The notes beneath the pieces are model-generated. The model did no database searches and was not told the origin of the DNA. It saw only the letters and a list, made by a program, of their open reading frames with translations. The translations under genes were made by a program, and so were the position numbers. A stretch of 64,000 bases of DNA from Iodobacter sp. BJB302. Its GTDB lineage: Bacteria > Pseudomonadota > Gammaproteobacteria > Burkholderiales > Chitinibacteraceae. Location of the stretch: positions 102,977 to 166,976 of the forward strand of contig NZ_PDZG01000001.1 in assembly GCF_002735645.1 (NCBI RefSeq). Direction: 5' to 3'. Shown here in pieces: positions 1 through 9,229 of the stretch. The number at the start of each line of letters is the position of its first letter. The first letter of the stretch is position 1.

Positions 1-1291
1 TGAAACCGTTGGCGGCGATGGTGGCGCTTTCCATATCCAGGGCAATGGCGCGGCTTTGGCTAAAGCGGCGCTGCGGGCGGTTGTCGGGGAGTAATTCCCA
101 GTTGCGGTTATCGGTGCTGGCCACGGTGCCGGTACGCATAATGCTTTTTAGCTCGGCGCCTTTCATTTCGGTGATTTGTGAAACAGCCGCTTCTAAGGCC
201 AGCTGAATTTCAGCCAGGGCAGGCACCGGCACCCAAAGTGGCAAATCTTCATCCAGCACATGATCTTCACGCACATAGCCGTGCGCCAGCACGTAATCGC
301 CCATTTGCTGCGAATTACGAAGGCCCGCGCAATGGCCCAGCATAATCCACGCATGGGGGCGCAATACGGCAATATGGTCGGTGATGGTTTTAGCATTGGC
401 GGGGCCAACGCCGATATTCACCATACTGATACCGGTATTGTCTGCACGAATCAAATGGTAAGCGGGCATTTGCGGCAGGCGCGGTGGTGCTGCGCCCAGC
501 GCATCAATCGCTTCGGCATCAAGGCCAATGCGGCGGGTAATCACATTGCCCGGCTCTACAAAGGCAATGTATTCGCTATCCGGATCTTGCATGCATTCAT
601 GCCCAAGCCGCACGAACTCATCAATGTAAAACTGGTAATTGGTAAATAAAACAAAATTCTGAAAATGCTCGGGCACCGTGCCCGTGTAATGGCGCAAGCG
701 GTGCAGGGAGTAATCAACCCGCGCTGCGGTAAACAAAGACAGCGGCTCCGGCTCGCCCGGCTTAGGCTCGTAAGTGCCATTGGCAATGCCATCATCCATG
801 GCGGATAAGTCAGGCAGATCAAACATATCGCGCATCAGCTGGCGGCGCTCTGCTGTGAGCGTGCCTTCAATATGATCGTGCTCGGCAAAAGAGAAATGCA
901 CCGGCATGGGCTGGGTGCTTACGCCGACTTCCAGCTCATTCTGATGGCTTTGCAAGAGCAGCGTAAATTGCTCAAGATAATATTTATCGTAAAGATCAGG
1001 GCGGGTTAAGGTGGTTTCAAAGCTGCCCGGCCCCGCCACAAAGCCATAGCTTAAATGCGCACTCTCATTGGTGAGCCTTGCAACGGTATCGGTTTGAATT
1101 CTTACAAAAGGATAATAAGCCCGAACATGACCTGGCAAAGCTTCGCCAGCCACAAAACGCTGCATGGCATCACGCAAATGCGCCACACTGCTTTCATAAA
1201 TCAAACGCACCTGCGCAAGGGCATCAAGCGGATCTGTATGGCGGGTTGGTGCAATAAACTCGGGCAAATAAGGCATACGTCGACGGCTCAT
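1..1291 (-). CDS. amn: AMP nucleosidase (3' end beyond window)
   Basis: Hydrolyses AMP to adenine and ribose 5-phosphate, a cytoplasmic step in purine turnover. My reverse-strand translation gives about 430 residues beginning MSRRRMPYLPEF. The N-terminal region is that of Amn, followed by a nucleoside-phosphorylase-like domain with IGVGPANAKT, IMLGHCAGLRN and, near the cut end, ALDMESATIAANGF, the family's ribose-contacting ME segment. The start is ATG at 1291 with GGAG 12-9 bases upstream. A short ORF (MKKMETPQ) ends in TGA overlapping this ATG, which may be coincidence. The gene runs off the left edge, so the C-terminus is not seen. Upstream lies pta on the same strand, separated by a terminator. 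Family identification is firm. Confidence 0.93.
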   Translation of the reverse strand, partial: MSRRRMPYLPEFIAPTRHTDPLDALAQVRLIYESSVAHLRDAMQRFVAGEALPGHVRAYYPFVRIQTDTVARLTNESAHLSYGFVAGPGSFETTLTRPDLYDKYYLEQFTLLLQSHQNELEVGVSTQPMPVHFSFAEHDHIEGTLTAERRQLMRDMFDLPDLSAMDDGIANGTYEPKPGEPEPLSLFTAARVDYSLHRLRHYTGTVPEHFQNFVLFTNYQFYIDEFVRLGHECMQDPDSEYIAFVEPGNVITRRIGLDAEAIDALGAAPPRLPQMPAYHLIRADNTGISMVNIGVGPANAKTITDHIAVLRPHAWIMLGHCAGLRNSQQMGDYVLAHGYVREDHVLDEDLPLWVPVPALAEIQLALEAAVSQITEMKGAELKSIMRTGTVASTDNRNWELLPDNRPQRRFSQSRAIALDMESATIAANGF

Positions 1292-1572
1292 TGGGGCGTC
1301 TCCATTTTTTTCATTGGAATTACACAGAACAAATCTTTCTACCGGACCCATTCTACTTTTAAACAGATTACGATTATCTTATTTTATTGAAATTCCGAAT
1401 CAGACTTAAGCCAGTGCAAGCGGTTCAAGTGAATCGTGATAAATATGTGTGCAACTTTTTACAATATAAACACGGGCAATAGCTAAAACTATCCAGTCAG
1501 ACAGCCACTCTAAAAGCAATATTCACCCAGCAAAAAAACAGCAGTACGCCCGGCAACAGCAGGTTCAGGCAT
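1292..1572. other. intergenic region upstream of amn
   Basis: AT-rich stretch between the pta terminator and the amn start. It must contain the amn promoter, but I see no clear -35/-10 pair or operator. The only ORF crossing it is a shadow on the opposite strand. Confidence 0.4.
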
Positions 1573-1602
1573 AAAAAAACCGGGCACACGGCCCGGTTTT
1601 TG
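1573..1602 (-). terminator. Rho-independent terminator of pta
   Basis: An AAAACCGGGC / GCCCGGTTTT stem with a short loop, followed on the minus strand by a run of T, lies about 16 bases past the pta stop codon. It separates pta from amn. Confidence 0.9.
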
Positions 1603-1617
1603 TCTCTGGCAAATTGA

Positions 1618-3663
1618 TTACGCCGCCAGGTTTTGCGCCTGAATGGCAGTCAGGGCAATGGTAAACACAATGTCATCGACCAAAGCGCCGCGTGACAAAT
1701 CATTTACCGGCTTACGCAAGCCTTGCAGCATTGGGCCAACACTCACCACATGGGCGCTGCGTTGTACGGCCTTGTACGTGGTATTACCTGTATTCAGATC
1801 AGGGAATACAAACACGGTTGCCTTACCTGCCACAGCGCTGCTCGGCGCTTTTTGTGCCGCCACTTCAGATACCGATGCTGCGTCGTACTGCAGCGGGCCA
1901 TCCAGCACCAGATCAGGGTAGCTGCTGCGGGCCAGCTCGGTGGCTTCGCGCACTTTATCCACATCGGCACCTGCACCAGATTTACCGGTACTGTAGCTGA
2001 TCATGGCTACTTTAGGATCCACACCAAATGCGCGGGCACTATCCGCACTTTGCTTCGCGATCTCGGCCAATTGCACTGCATTCGGGTTAGGATTAATCGC
2101 GCAATCGCCATAAACCAGCACCTGCTCCGGCATCAGCATAAAGAAGACCGAAGAAACAATCGACGAGCCAGGCGCAGTTTTGATCAGCTGCAACGCAGGG
2201 CGCACCGTACTTGCTGTGGTGTGGATCGCGCCAGACACCAGGCCATCTACCTTGTTCACAGCCAGCATCATGGTGCCCAGCACAACGGTGTCTTCAAGCT
2301 GTTGCAATGCCTGGCCTGGGGTAAGGCCCTTGCTCTTACGCAGCTCAACCATCGGATCTACATACTCAGCGCGGATCACATCCGGATCCAGAATCTCAAG
2401 GCTTTCTGGCAGCATCACACCCTGCGCAGCGGCAATGGCTTCGATGGTGGCGCGTTTACCCAGCAAGACGCAGTGGGCAATGCCTTTTTCTTCACAAATA
2501 ATGGCGGCACGAATAGTGCGTGGCTCTTCGCCCTCAGGCAAGACCACGGTTTTACGCACTGAGCGCGCTTTCTGGATAAGCTGGTAGCGGAAAGCCGGTG
2601 GCGACATCCGTGACGACGGCGGCACTTGCACCGCATTCATCAGCATGGCCATATCGATTTGCTCGGATACGGCATCCAGCACCAGATTCATGCGTTCGCT
2701 GTCGTCGGTGGCTACCGCCGGTGGCAATTGGGTAATACGAATCGCGGTATTAAAGCTGTCGCTGTCTGTACGCATCACCGGAATGCCGCTGGTTAAGGCC
2801 TGGCGTGATAACTCCAGAATACGGCTGTCCGGCTGGCTGGAATGCGTCAGCAGCAGCCCGGCCAGTTGCACACCCTGGCTGGCGGCCAGAGCAGTTGCCA
2901 GCATCACATCATCCCTGTCCCCGGCGCTTACCACTAAAGCACCTGCTTTCAGGCGTTCGATTACTTCAGGAACAGAGCGGGCTGCCACCACGGTTTCCAG
3001 CACGCGGCGGTTTGCAATATCCCCTTCAATCAGGATTTCTGCATTCAAATGACGGGCAATATCTAAAGTGCGCGGCGCAAGCAAAGCCGGATCAAACTTA
3101 ATAAAGCCCCACAATGGAATACCATCCAGCTCGTATTGCACAGAAGCTGCGTCAAACTGCGCGGTGGCTTTATTGAAAATCACACCGGCCACTTTGCAGC
3201 CTTCATTTTTCAGCTGGCTGGCCGCAAGGCGGGATTCTGCCACCGCCCCTGTTGCACGCGCATTGGCCACTAAAATCACTTCTGCCTGCAAGCTGCGGGC
3301 CACTTCATTATTCAATCTGGCGGTAAATGCATTGCTTGGATCCAAATGCATGCCTTCAACCACTAATACATCCACGCCATGCGCCGCGCCCATACACAGG
3401 CTGACAATATCTTCCAACAATTCATCATTCTGCCCTGCAGATACGCGGGCAATAACCTGCGCAATCGATAAAGACTGCGGACATTCAATCTGGCAAATTT
3501 GTGAGGCAAAATGCGTAGAGCGCTCAATCCCCTGCGGCTCTTGAGAAACCGGCTTTACAAATCCCACTTTCAGGCCCTGGTGTTGTAAAGCGCGAACCAC
3601 ACCTAAAGAAACCGAAGTAAGGCCGACATTTTGTCGGGTTGGAGCCACAAAAAAGGTTTGCAT
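1618..3663 (-). CDS. pta: Phosphate acetyltransferase, long form
   Basis: Interconverts acetyl-CoA and acetyl phosphate in the Pta-AckA overflow pathway. The 681 residues match the long proteobacterial form. An N-terminal P-loop-like domain (APTRQNVGLTSVSLG, residues 8-22) is followed by a DRTGG-type regulatory domain with SAGDRDDVMLA around residue 245, and then by the catalytic PTA/PTB domain from about residue 350 (VVLPEGEEPRT, SGAIHTTASTVRPALQLI, YGDCAINPNP). The start is ATG at 3663. No ackA lies next to it in this window, so acetate kinase must be elsewhere. A strong terminator follows. Confidence 0.97.
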   Translation of the reverse strand: MQTFFVAPTRQNVGLTSVSLGVVRALQHQGLKVGFVKPVSQEPQGIERSTHFASQICQIECPQSLSIAQVIARVSAGQNDELLEDIVSLCMGAAHGVDVLVVEGMHLDPSNAFTARLNNEVARSLQAEVILVANARATGAVAESRLAASQLKNEGCKVAGVIFNKATAQFDAASVQYELDGIPLWGFIKFDPALLAPRTLDIARHLNAEILIEGDIANRRVLETVVAARSVPEVIERLKAGALVVSAGDRDDVMLATALAASQGVQLAGLLLTHSSQPDSRILELSRQALTSGIPVMRTDSDSFNTAIRITQLPPAVATDDSERMNLVLDAVSEQIDMAMLMNAVQVPPSSRMSPPAFRYQLIQKARSVRKTVVLPEGEEPRTIRAAIICEEKGIAHCVLLGKRATIEAIAAAQGVMLPESLEILDPDVIRAEYVDPMVELRKSKGLTPGQALQQLEDTVVLGTMMLAVNKVDGLVSGAIHTTASTVRPALQLIKTAPGSSIVSSVFFMLMPEQVLVYGDCAINPNPNAVQLAEIAKQSADSARAFGVDPKVAMISYSTGKSGAGADVDKVREATELARSSYPDLVLDGPLQYDAASVSEVAAQKAPSSAVAGKATVFVFPDLNTGNTTYKAVQRSAHVVSVGPMLQGLRKPVNDLSRGALVDDIVFTIALTAIQAQNLAA

Positions 3664-4102
3664 ATATCATCCTCAGCACGTAACAAACTTTGCTACTAAA
3701 AAAACACATCAAATAAGGGGTGTAAGGCTGGCGGGCATGCATCTAAAAAAATAGGATGCCCGCGAAGGCCGTCAATGTAGAACAAAGCGCCGCGTTTAGG
3801 TCGGCAACTTTCACACCTTGAGCACGATCTTTGTTCCATGTCATAAAAAAATGCTGCAACGCACACTAAATCGGCTAAATTCAAACCCGGCGCGGGTGTT
3901 TTAATGAGTTTAGCAGCCTTGCCTGCAAAAAAAGGGCCGTTTGCCCGCCGGCTTCCAAGCGCCAGAAACCTTAGTATTTGCTTAAGTAGTCCTGTCACCC
4001 TGCTTTAAAACAGCGTTTCGAGTTAGAATCGCACAGCAACATTAAGCAGGCACTGCACAGATAGGCTTGCCCACCACTCCATTCATCACCGCGGTGAGAT
4101 TT
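3664..4102. other. Intergenic region between divergent pta and parA-like genes
   Basis: About 440 bases that should hold promoters for both flanking genes. It contains an 8-bp perfect inverted repeat, GCGGGCAT (3731-3738) and ATGCCCGC (3756-3763), separated by an A-rich loop. This could form a hairpin in the pta leader. A 100-codon minus-strand ORF (3696-3998) has no recognisable domain and unconvincing composition, so I do not call it. Confidence 0.5.
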
Positions 4103-4888
4103 ATGACGGTTATTGTCGTTTTCAATCAAAAAGGTGGCGTAGGTAAAACCACCGTCAGCGCCAACCTGGCCGCCGCCATCGCCAAAAATGGCGTAGAGCC
4201 GCTGGTGATTGATTTAGACCCGCAAGCACACCTCACCTCGCTATACGGTATTAAACCTAAAAGCAGCCAAAGCATTTATCGCTTCTTTCAGGGGGCAAGC
4301 ACACTATCTGATTTAATTATTACAAGAGATGACGGCATTAACTTTGTGCCATCTCATTTAGAGCTGGGAAAAGTAGACGCGCAGCTTACCCGCCACAAAG
4401 ATCATGTATGGCGGCTGAAGCTGGCACTGACAGCAGAAATGCTTTCGGGCTTTGGCCTGCCCATCATTATTGACTGCACGCCCACACTGGGTGTGTTGTC
4501 GTTTTCGGCCATGTTTGCCGCCGACATCATTCTGGCCCCCGTTGCCGCCGAATACCTGGCCCTGAACGGCGCGGTACAGCTGGCGCAAACACTGAAAGGA
4601 CTTGAGAAGTTTCAGGCCAGAAAACCAAGGCGTTTTTTGATCAACCGCTACACGCCGGGGCAAATCACATCAGAAACCGTGGCAGGCCAACTGATCAAAC
4701 ACTTCCCCGGAGAAGTGCTTAAAACCCGCATCAGAGAGCAAGAAGCGCTATCAGCGGCGGTAGGCAGCGGTGCAAACATCTTCGACTTCGCCCCTACTTC
4801 TGGCGCAGCAGCAGATTTCACTTTCTTACTGGATGAGCTGATCGAATCAAACCTCATCTCGCTATCGCTGGATTTGCCGTTTGAGTGA
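4103..4888 (+). CDS. ParA/MinD-family ATPase (orphan)
   Basis: A deviant Walker A P-loop ATPase of the ParA/Soj family, 261 residues. It begins MTVIVVFNQKGGVGKTT, with the signature lysine of KGGVGKT, then LVIDLDPQAHLTSLYG (Walker A') and PIIIDCTPTLGVLS (Walker B). I chose ATG at 4103 because GGTGAG lies five bases upstream and the P-loop then begins at the usual place; an in-frame start at 4067 would add 12 unrelated residues. ParA proteins place DNA or protein cargo, usually with a ParB-like partner, but no ParB or centromere-like repeat is visible nearby. It probably positions some other cargo or is a solitary homologue. The cargo is unknown. Confidence 0.85.
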   Translation: MTVIVVFNQKGGVGKTTVSANLAAAIAKNGVEPLVIDLDPQAHLTSLYGIKPKSSQSIYRFFQGASTLSDLIITRDDGINFVPSHLELGKVDAQLTRHKDHVWRLKLALTAEMLSGFGLPIIIDCTPTLGVLSFSAMFAADIILAPVAAEYLALNGAVQLAQTLKGLEKFQARKPRRFLINRYTPGQITSETVAGQLIKHFPGEVLKTRIREQEALSAAVGSGANIFDFAPTSGAAADFTFLLDELIESNLISLSLDLPFE

Positions 4889-4907
4889 GGCTTTTTGATA
4901 AAGGCAG

Positions 4908-5055
4908 AAAGATCTGTAGACACAGAGAACCATCAAAAACCCAAATCTTGAACCACAGAGAACACGGAGGACACAGAGTCCCACAGAGAAAATCAATCAC
5001 TGGGTTTCTCTGTGGGCTCTGTGTTCTCACCACTCTCTGTGCCTACAGACTCTTT
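4908..5055. repeat. Imperfect-palindrome intergenic repeat, copy 1
   Basis: A long imperfect palindrome running from GATCTGTAGACACAGAGA to GTGCCTACAGAC. The core arms are CACAGAGAAA (4982-4991) and TTTCTCTGTG (5005-5014). The whole element could fold into one hairpin. It lies between the convergent parA-like and glycosylase genes. Five related copies occur in this window. Confidence 0.85.
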
Positions 5056-5079
5056 TGACCTTACTCCCCACGATCGCCA

Positions 5080-5712
5080 CTAATACTCCACCGGCACCGG
5101 ATCAAGGCTGCGCCAAAGATACCAGGTAGCGACGGTGCGCCAGGGTTGCCATTTTTGCGCCAAGTCACAAATATCGCCTCGCGGGAGTCGCTCATTGTTG
5201 TGGTAAAGCAGCGCAATCGCCTTGAGCAGGCCGATATCGTCCAGTGGCAGCACATTGGGGCGCAGCAGGTAAAAGATTAAAAACATTTCGGCGGTCCAGC
5301 GGCCTATGCCGCGGATATCGACCAGCTTGCCAATCACAGCCTCATCGTCCAGATCATGCCAAAGCGCCACATTCAGGAGCCCCGCCTGCTGATGCCTGGC
5401 TAAATCATATAGATATTCCACTTTGCGGGCGGATAAGCCGCAGGCGCGCAATTCCTCCACACTACTTTCCAGTACGCGCGCAGCTTCAATTTTTTGCACA
5501 TGAGCCGCAAACCGCGCCCAGACCGAATCCGCCGCCTTAACAGAAATTTGCTGGCCGACAATGGCACGGGCCAGGGTATGAAACACTTCGCCGCGCCCTT
5601 CCAGACTGATATCGGGATAGCGGGCAATCAGCTCCGCCATCACAGGGTCAACTGCAGCCAGTGCCGCAGTGGCCTCGTCCCAATAGGCAGGCTTGCCGTA
5701 AATTGCGCTCAT
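5080..5712 (-). CDS. DNA-3-methyladenine glycosylase (AlkA/HhH-GPD family)
   Basis: Removes alkylated bases such as 3-methyladenine from DNA in base excision repair. The 210 residues cover only the helix-hairpin-helix GPD core, without the N-terminal domain of E. coli AlkA. Visible are VGQQISVKAADSVWARF (substrate pocket region), LVDIRGIGRWTAEMFLIF (the HhH hairpin, with Trp and catalytic-region spacing typical of the family), and LPLDDIGLLKAI, where the Asp-Asp matches the catalytic aspartate position. The start at 5712 is preceded by AGGGGG; the in-frame start at 5781 lacks such a site. It ends convergently with the ParA-like gene. Confidence 0.9.
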   Translation of the reverse strand: MSAIYGKPAYWDEATAALAAVDPVMAELIARYPDISLEGRGEVFHTLARAIVGQQISVKAADSVWARFAAHVQKIEAARVLESSVEELRACGLSARKVEYLYDLARHQQAGLLNVALWHDLDDEAVIGKLVDIRGIGRWTAEMFLIFYLLRPNVLPLDDIGLLKAIALLYHNNERLPRGDICDLAQKWQPWRTVATWYLWRSLDPVPVEY

Positions 5713-5824
5713 TTGATCCCCCTGCAGCCGTGGCGTTGCAAAGCTAAAACCCGTCTGACGGGCAAAAAAATGGCGGAACAAGGGGTGAAGCTTGCCCCCC
5801 CCTTTTCCGCCTTATTCCAGCAAA

Positions 5825-7156
5825 TTACTCGCCCGCAACCGTCATTTTACTTACTAAAATCGAACCGACCTTACGACTAGACCAAGGCTGGCTATCGTCA
5901 CCAATACCAACGATATTTTTAAAGATGTCACGCAAATTACCGGCGATGGTGATTTCCTCTACCGCGTATTGAATCACGCCGTTTTCCACCCAAAAGCCTG
6001 CAGCACCACGGGAATAATCACCCGTCACCATATTAGTGCCGTGGCCAAGCAATTCAGTGACAAATAAGCCGGTACCCAACTCTGCCAGCAATTGCGCAAA
6101 GGTATGCGTTGGCGCAACGATCAAATTGTGCGAGCCGCCCGCATTACCGGTGGTGCTCATGCCTAATTTGCGTGCGGAATAGCTGGATAAGAAATAGCCA
6201 TTTAACACACCTTGGCTCACCACATCGCGCGCGACGGTAGCCACGCCTTCGGCATCAAATGCGCCGCTGCTCATGCCTTTTTTCAGGAAGGGGTCTTCTT
6301 TAATGCTGACACAAGGCGCAAAAATGGTTTGCCCTAAGCTATCAGGCAGAAAGCTTGATTTACGGTAAAGGCTGCTGCCGCTTACAGCCTGCACAAAGGT
6401 GCCAATCAAGCCGGAAGCCACCGGCGCTTCAAACAGCACCGGATATTCGCCCGTTTTTACGCGGCGGGCACCAAGGCGGCGTAAAGAGCGCTCGCCTGCC
6501 CGCTTTCCCACAGCAACAGCCGAATCCAGGTCTTCAGGTGATCTGGCCGAGCTGTACCAGTAATCGCGCTGCATCCCCGATTCATCTTCGGCAATCACCG
6601 CGGCAGAAAGGCTGTAGCGCGAGCTGCGCTCCGTCCCCATAAAACCTAAGGAATTGGCATATACAAAACGGCTTGCCCCGGTGGAAACCGACGCACCTTC
6701 CGAATTACTGATGCGCGCATCCACACCACGAGCCGCGTCTTCACACTCGGTTGCCAGCGCAATGGCGCCTTCTACCGATAAATCCCATGGATGGTATAAA
6801 TCAAAATCCGGAAAAGACGTTGCCAGCCGGTCTGCATCCGGCAGGCCGGCAAATGAATCAGCGGCGGTAAAGCGGGCAATGGCCAGCGCCGCCCGGACTG
6901 TTTCTTTAATGGCATCAGCTGAGAAATCACTGCTGCTGGCATGGCCTTTTTGCTGACCCAGATAAACGGTAACGCCTACCCCTTTATCGCGGTTGTATTC
7001 GATGGTTTCTACTTCACCCAGGCGCACCGATACATTTTGCCCATAGCCCTCAGACACATCCACATCGCAGGCTGTTGCGCCTTGATTTTTCGCCTGCTCG
7101 AGCACCATGGAGGCTAAATCACATAATTCTTGCTGATCAAAACTAAATTCGGACAC
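5825..7156 (-). CDS. pmbA: Metalloprotease PmbA/TldE
   Basis: PmbA (TldE) forms a heteromeric cytosolic protease with TldD that processes modified peptides (microcin B17 in E. coli) and degrades the CcdA antitoxin. The 443 residues have the family architecture: an N-terminal domain with VETIEYNRDKGVGVTVYLG, a middle region with YWYSSARSPEDLD, and the C-terminal domain with GLFVTELLGHGTNMVTGDYSRGA split over the active-site groove. TldE subunits lack the HExxH metal site of TldD, and none is visible here. It is divergent from darP, the arrangement also seen in E. coli. No tldD is present in the window. Confidence 0.96.
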   Translation of the reverse strand: MSEFSFDQQELCDLASMVLEQAKNQGATACDVDVSEGYGQNVSVRLGEVETIEYNRDKGVGVTVYLGQQKGHASSSDFSADAIKETVRAALAIARFTAADSFAGLPDADRLATSFPDFDLYHPWDLSVEGAIALATECEDAARGVDARISNSEGASVSTGASRFVYANSLGFMGTERSSRYSLSAAVIAEDESGMQRDYWYSSARSPEDLDSAVAVGKRAGERSLRRLGARRVKTGEYPVLFEAPVASGLIGTFVQAVSGSSLYRKSSFLPDSLGQTIFAPCVSIKEDPFLKKGMSSGAFDAEGVATVARDVVSQGVLNGYFLSSYSARKLGMSTTGNAGGSHNLIVAPTHTFAQLLAELGTGLFVTELLGHGTNMVTGDYSRGAAGFWVENGVIQYAVEEITIAGNLRDIFKNIVGIGDDSQPWSSRKVGSILVSKMTVAGE

Positions 7157-7354
7157 AGTTCATTTCCTGTTTAGCGGTTCGTTGTTATTAAACACTTTTG
7201 CGATATATAAGGCGCTTTGCCTGCCGGAACAAACGGTCAAAGCGCTCATTTTTGATCAAAACCCTGAGCCTCTGTTCTTTTTTCTATGCACTCTATGGCA
7301 GAGAAAGAGGCAGTCTTTGGTATCATACCGGTTTTGCAAGCAAGTAACCCTATC

Positions 7355-7915
7355 ATGGCAACACCAAAACACGACCTTCCTGACGACGATATCGAGTACG
7401 TCAGCAAAACAGAAATGAAGCGCGAGATGACTGCGCTGCAACAACTCGGCGAAAAACTGATCCCGCTGGATAAAAAACAACTGGCTACGCTAAAGCTGCC
7501 GGAACGGCTGTTTGACGCCATTTTAGCGGCAAAAAAAATCACCGCTAACGGCGCAACAGCAAGGCAAAAGCAGTTTATTGGCAAACTGATGCGCGATGTG
7601 GATCCGGAGCCGATTAATGAGCTGCTGAATAAGCTGGCCGGTTTGTCCGATCGCCACAGTGCATGGCTACACCGCCTGGAACGCCTGCGTGAAGGCATGC
7701 TGGCCGACCCGAAAGTGGTTGAAAATTTCGTCAGTGAGCACCCGACTGTAGAAATTCAGCAGCTGCGCCAGCTGGTTCGTAATGCTTTAAAAGAGCGCGA
7801 GCTGCAAAAACCGGCCAAAGCGTTCCGCGAATTATTTAAATTAATCAAACAGTACATTCCGGAGCCAGCTTTACCCGGCCTTGAAGTATCTGCCCCTGAA
7901 GAAGACGAAGAATAA
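7355..7915 (+). CDS. darP: Ribosome biogenesis factor DarP (YjgA, DUF615)
   Basis: Associates with late 50S ribosomal precursors and helps their maturation. The 186 residues are highly charged and helical and match the YjgA family end to end, with EYVSKTEMKREMTALQQLGE at the start, KKITANGATARQKQFIGKLMR in the middle and an acidic tail ending PEEDEE. ATG at 7355 gives the usual family N-terminus; an upstream in-frame ATG at 7286 adds 23 residues unlike the family. It is followed immediately (stop then ATG, no gap) by the HAD phosphatase gene, and is divergent from pmbA. Confidence 0.93.
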   Translation: MATPKHDLPDDDIEYVSKTEMKREMTALQQLGEKLIPLDKKQLATLKLPERLFDAILAAKKITANGATARQKQFIGKLMRDVDPEPINELLNKLAGLSDRHSAWLHRLERLREGMLADPKVVENFVSEHPTVEIQQLRQLVRNALKERELQKPAKAFRELFKLIKQYIPEPALPGLEVSAPEEDEE

Positions 7916-8572
7916 ATGACCTGGCAAATCGAATGTGCTGCACTGCTGTTCGATATGGACGGCACCTTAGTCGATTCAACTCCTTGTATTGAAGGATTGT
8001 GGCGGCGATGGGCTGTTCGCCAGCGTTTAGATCCGGATTTTGTCATGCAGCATGTGCACGGACGGCGCGGCATCGAAACCATTGCCCTTGTTGCACCGCA
8101 TCTTGATGCCGCAGCCGAAGTGGCTGTTTTATTGCAAGAAGAAGCGCGTACCTTAGATGGCACCGTGGCCATTGACGGTGCGGCGGATTTCCTGGCACAG
8201 CTTCGCCCGGATCAATGGGCTGTTGTGACCTCCGCCCCGCGCAACATTGCCTTAGCTAAATTAGCGCATGCGGGCCTGCCTGCACCAGCAAGGCTGATTT
8301 CGGCAGACGATGTTACACATGGCAAACCGCATCCCGAAGCCTTTTTAAAAGGCGCTGCACTATTTGGCTTAGATCCGCAGCAATGCGTGGCCTTTGAAGA
8401 CGCGCTGAGCGGCGTGCAATCGGCACAAGCGGCGGGCATCCCGGTGATTGCACTCACCTCATCGCACACTACCCGGGAACTCAGCCACGCCGAACACATC
8501 ATTACTAATTACCACTCGCTAACCCTTACTACTGGGGATCGAATGGTAATTTCAGGACTTAGCCCGCAATGA
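7916..8572 (+). CDS. HAD-superfamily sugar-phosphatase-like hydrolase
   Basis: A 218-residue HAD subfamily IA hydrolase. Motif I is FDMDGTLVDST, with nucleophile Asp13 and acid/base Asp15. Motif II is VVTSAPRN, motif III has Lys in HGKPHPEAF, and motif IV is AFEDALSGVQSA. The cap domain lies between residues 20 and 85. The pattern is closest to small sugar-phosphate phosphatases such as HxpA/YfbT and glycerol-3-phosphatases, but substrate cannot be read from sequence. It begins directly after the darP stop codon, and its own stop overlaps the mogA start (ATGA), so the three genes are probably cotranscribed. Confidence 0.88.
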   Translation: MTWQIECAALLFDMDGTLVDSTPCIEGLWRRWAVRQRLDPDFVMQHVHGRRGIETIALVAPHLDAAAEVAVLLQEEARTLDGTVAIDGAADFLAQLRPDQWAVVTSAPRNIALAKLAHAGLPAPARLISADDVTHGKPHPEAFLKGAALFGLDPQQCVAFEDALSGVQSAQAAGIPVIALTSSHTTRELSHAEHIITNYHSLTLTTGDRMVISGLSPQ

Positions 8573-9150
8573 ACACGCTAAAAATTGGCCTTGTTTCTAT
8601 TTCTGATCGCGCCTCAAGCGGCGTGTACCAGGATCTTGGCATCCCCGCCTTAGAAGAATGGCTGGGGTGTGCGCTCAGCAGCCCGCATCACACCATTAGC
8701 CGTTTAATTGCCGACGAACAAGACCTGATCGAAGCCACGCTAAAAGACTTGGTGGATGCAGAAGGCTGCCACCTTGTATTAACCACCGGCGGAACCGGCC
8801 CTGCGCTGCGCGATGTGACGCCTGACGCTACGCTGGCGATTGCAGATCGCGTCATGCCCGGCTTTGGCGAGCAAATGCGCCAAATCAGCCTGCATTATGT
8901 GCCCACGGCCATCCTTAGCCGTCAAGTGGGCGTGATTCGCAAACAGTGTTTGATTTTAAATCTGCCCGGCCAGCCTAAATCAATCAAAGAAACGCTGGAA
9001 GGCGTGAAAGATGAAAACGGCAAAGTCTTAGTCAACGGCATCTTTGCCGCCGTGCCCTACTGCATTCAGCTGTTAGATGGCCCCTATATCGAAACCCACG
9101 CAGCCATCGTTGCCAGTTTCAGACCCAAATCCGCCATTAAAGCCCAATAA
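8569..9150 (+). CDS. mogA: Molybdopterin adenylyltransferase MogA
   Basis: Adenylates molybdopterin before molybdate insertion in molybdenum cofactor synthesis. The 193 residues carry KIGLVSISDRASSGVYQD at the N-terminus, LTTGGTGPALRDVTPDATL (the MPT-binding TGGTG loop) around residue 70, and LNLPGQPKSIKETLEG. All are characteristic of MogA rather than MoaB. The start codon overlaps the stop of the upstream phosphatase (ATGA), which implies translational coupling. No other moa/moe genes are in the window. Confidence 0.95.
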   Translation: MNTLKIGLVSISDRASSGVYQDLGIPALEEWLGCALSSPHHTISRLIADEQDLIEATLKDLVDAEGCHLVLTTGGTGPALRDVTPDATLAIADRVMPGFGEQMRQISLHYVPTAILSRQVGVIRKQCLILNLPGQPKSIKETLEGVKDENGKVLVNGIFAAVPYCIQLLDGPYIETHAAIVASFRPKSAIKAQ

Positions 9151-9229
9151 ACAGCTGTTCAAATTTTAAAGCGCAGCCGGATAGCCATCGCGCGCTGATC
9201 ATCTGCGGGATAACAAAAAGGAATCAAGC

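Noticed and set aside
1723..2562. 279-codon plus-strand ORF opposite pta
   Set aside because: It is wholly antisense to a well-conserved gene and has no recognisable domain; Cys/His/Arg-rich composition is typical of a shadow frame.
3696..3998. 100-codon minus-strand ORF between pta and the ParA-like gene
   Set aside because: No family, no clear ribosome site, and it includes the hairpin region upstream of pta.
4103..5055. Plasmid or integrated plasmid origin around the ParA gene
   Set aside because: No ParB, Rep protein or iterons; flanked by chromosomal housekeeping genes.
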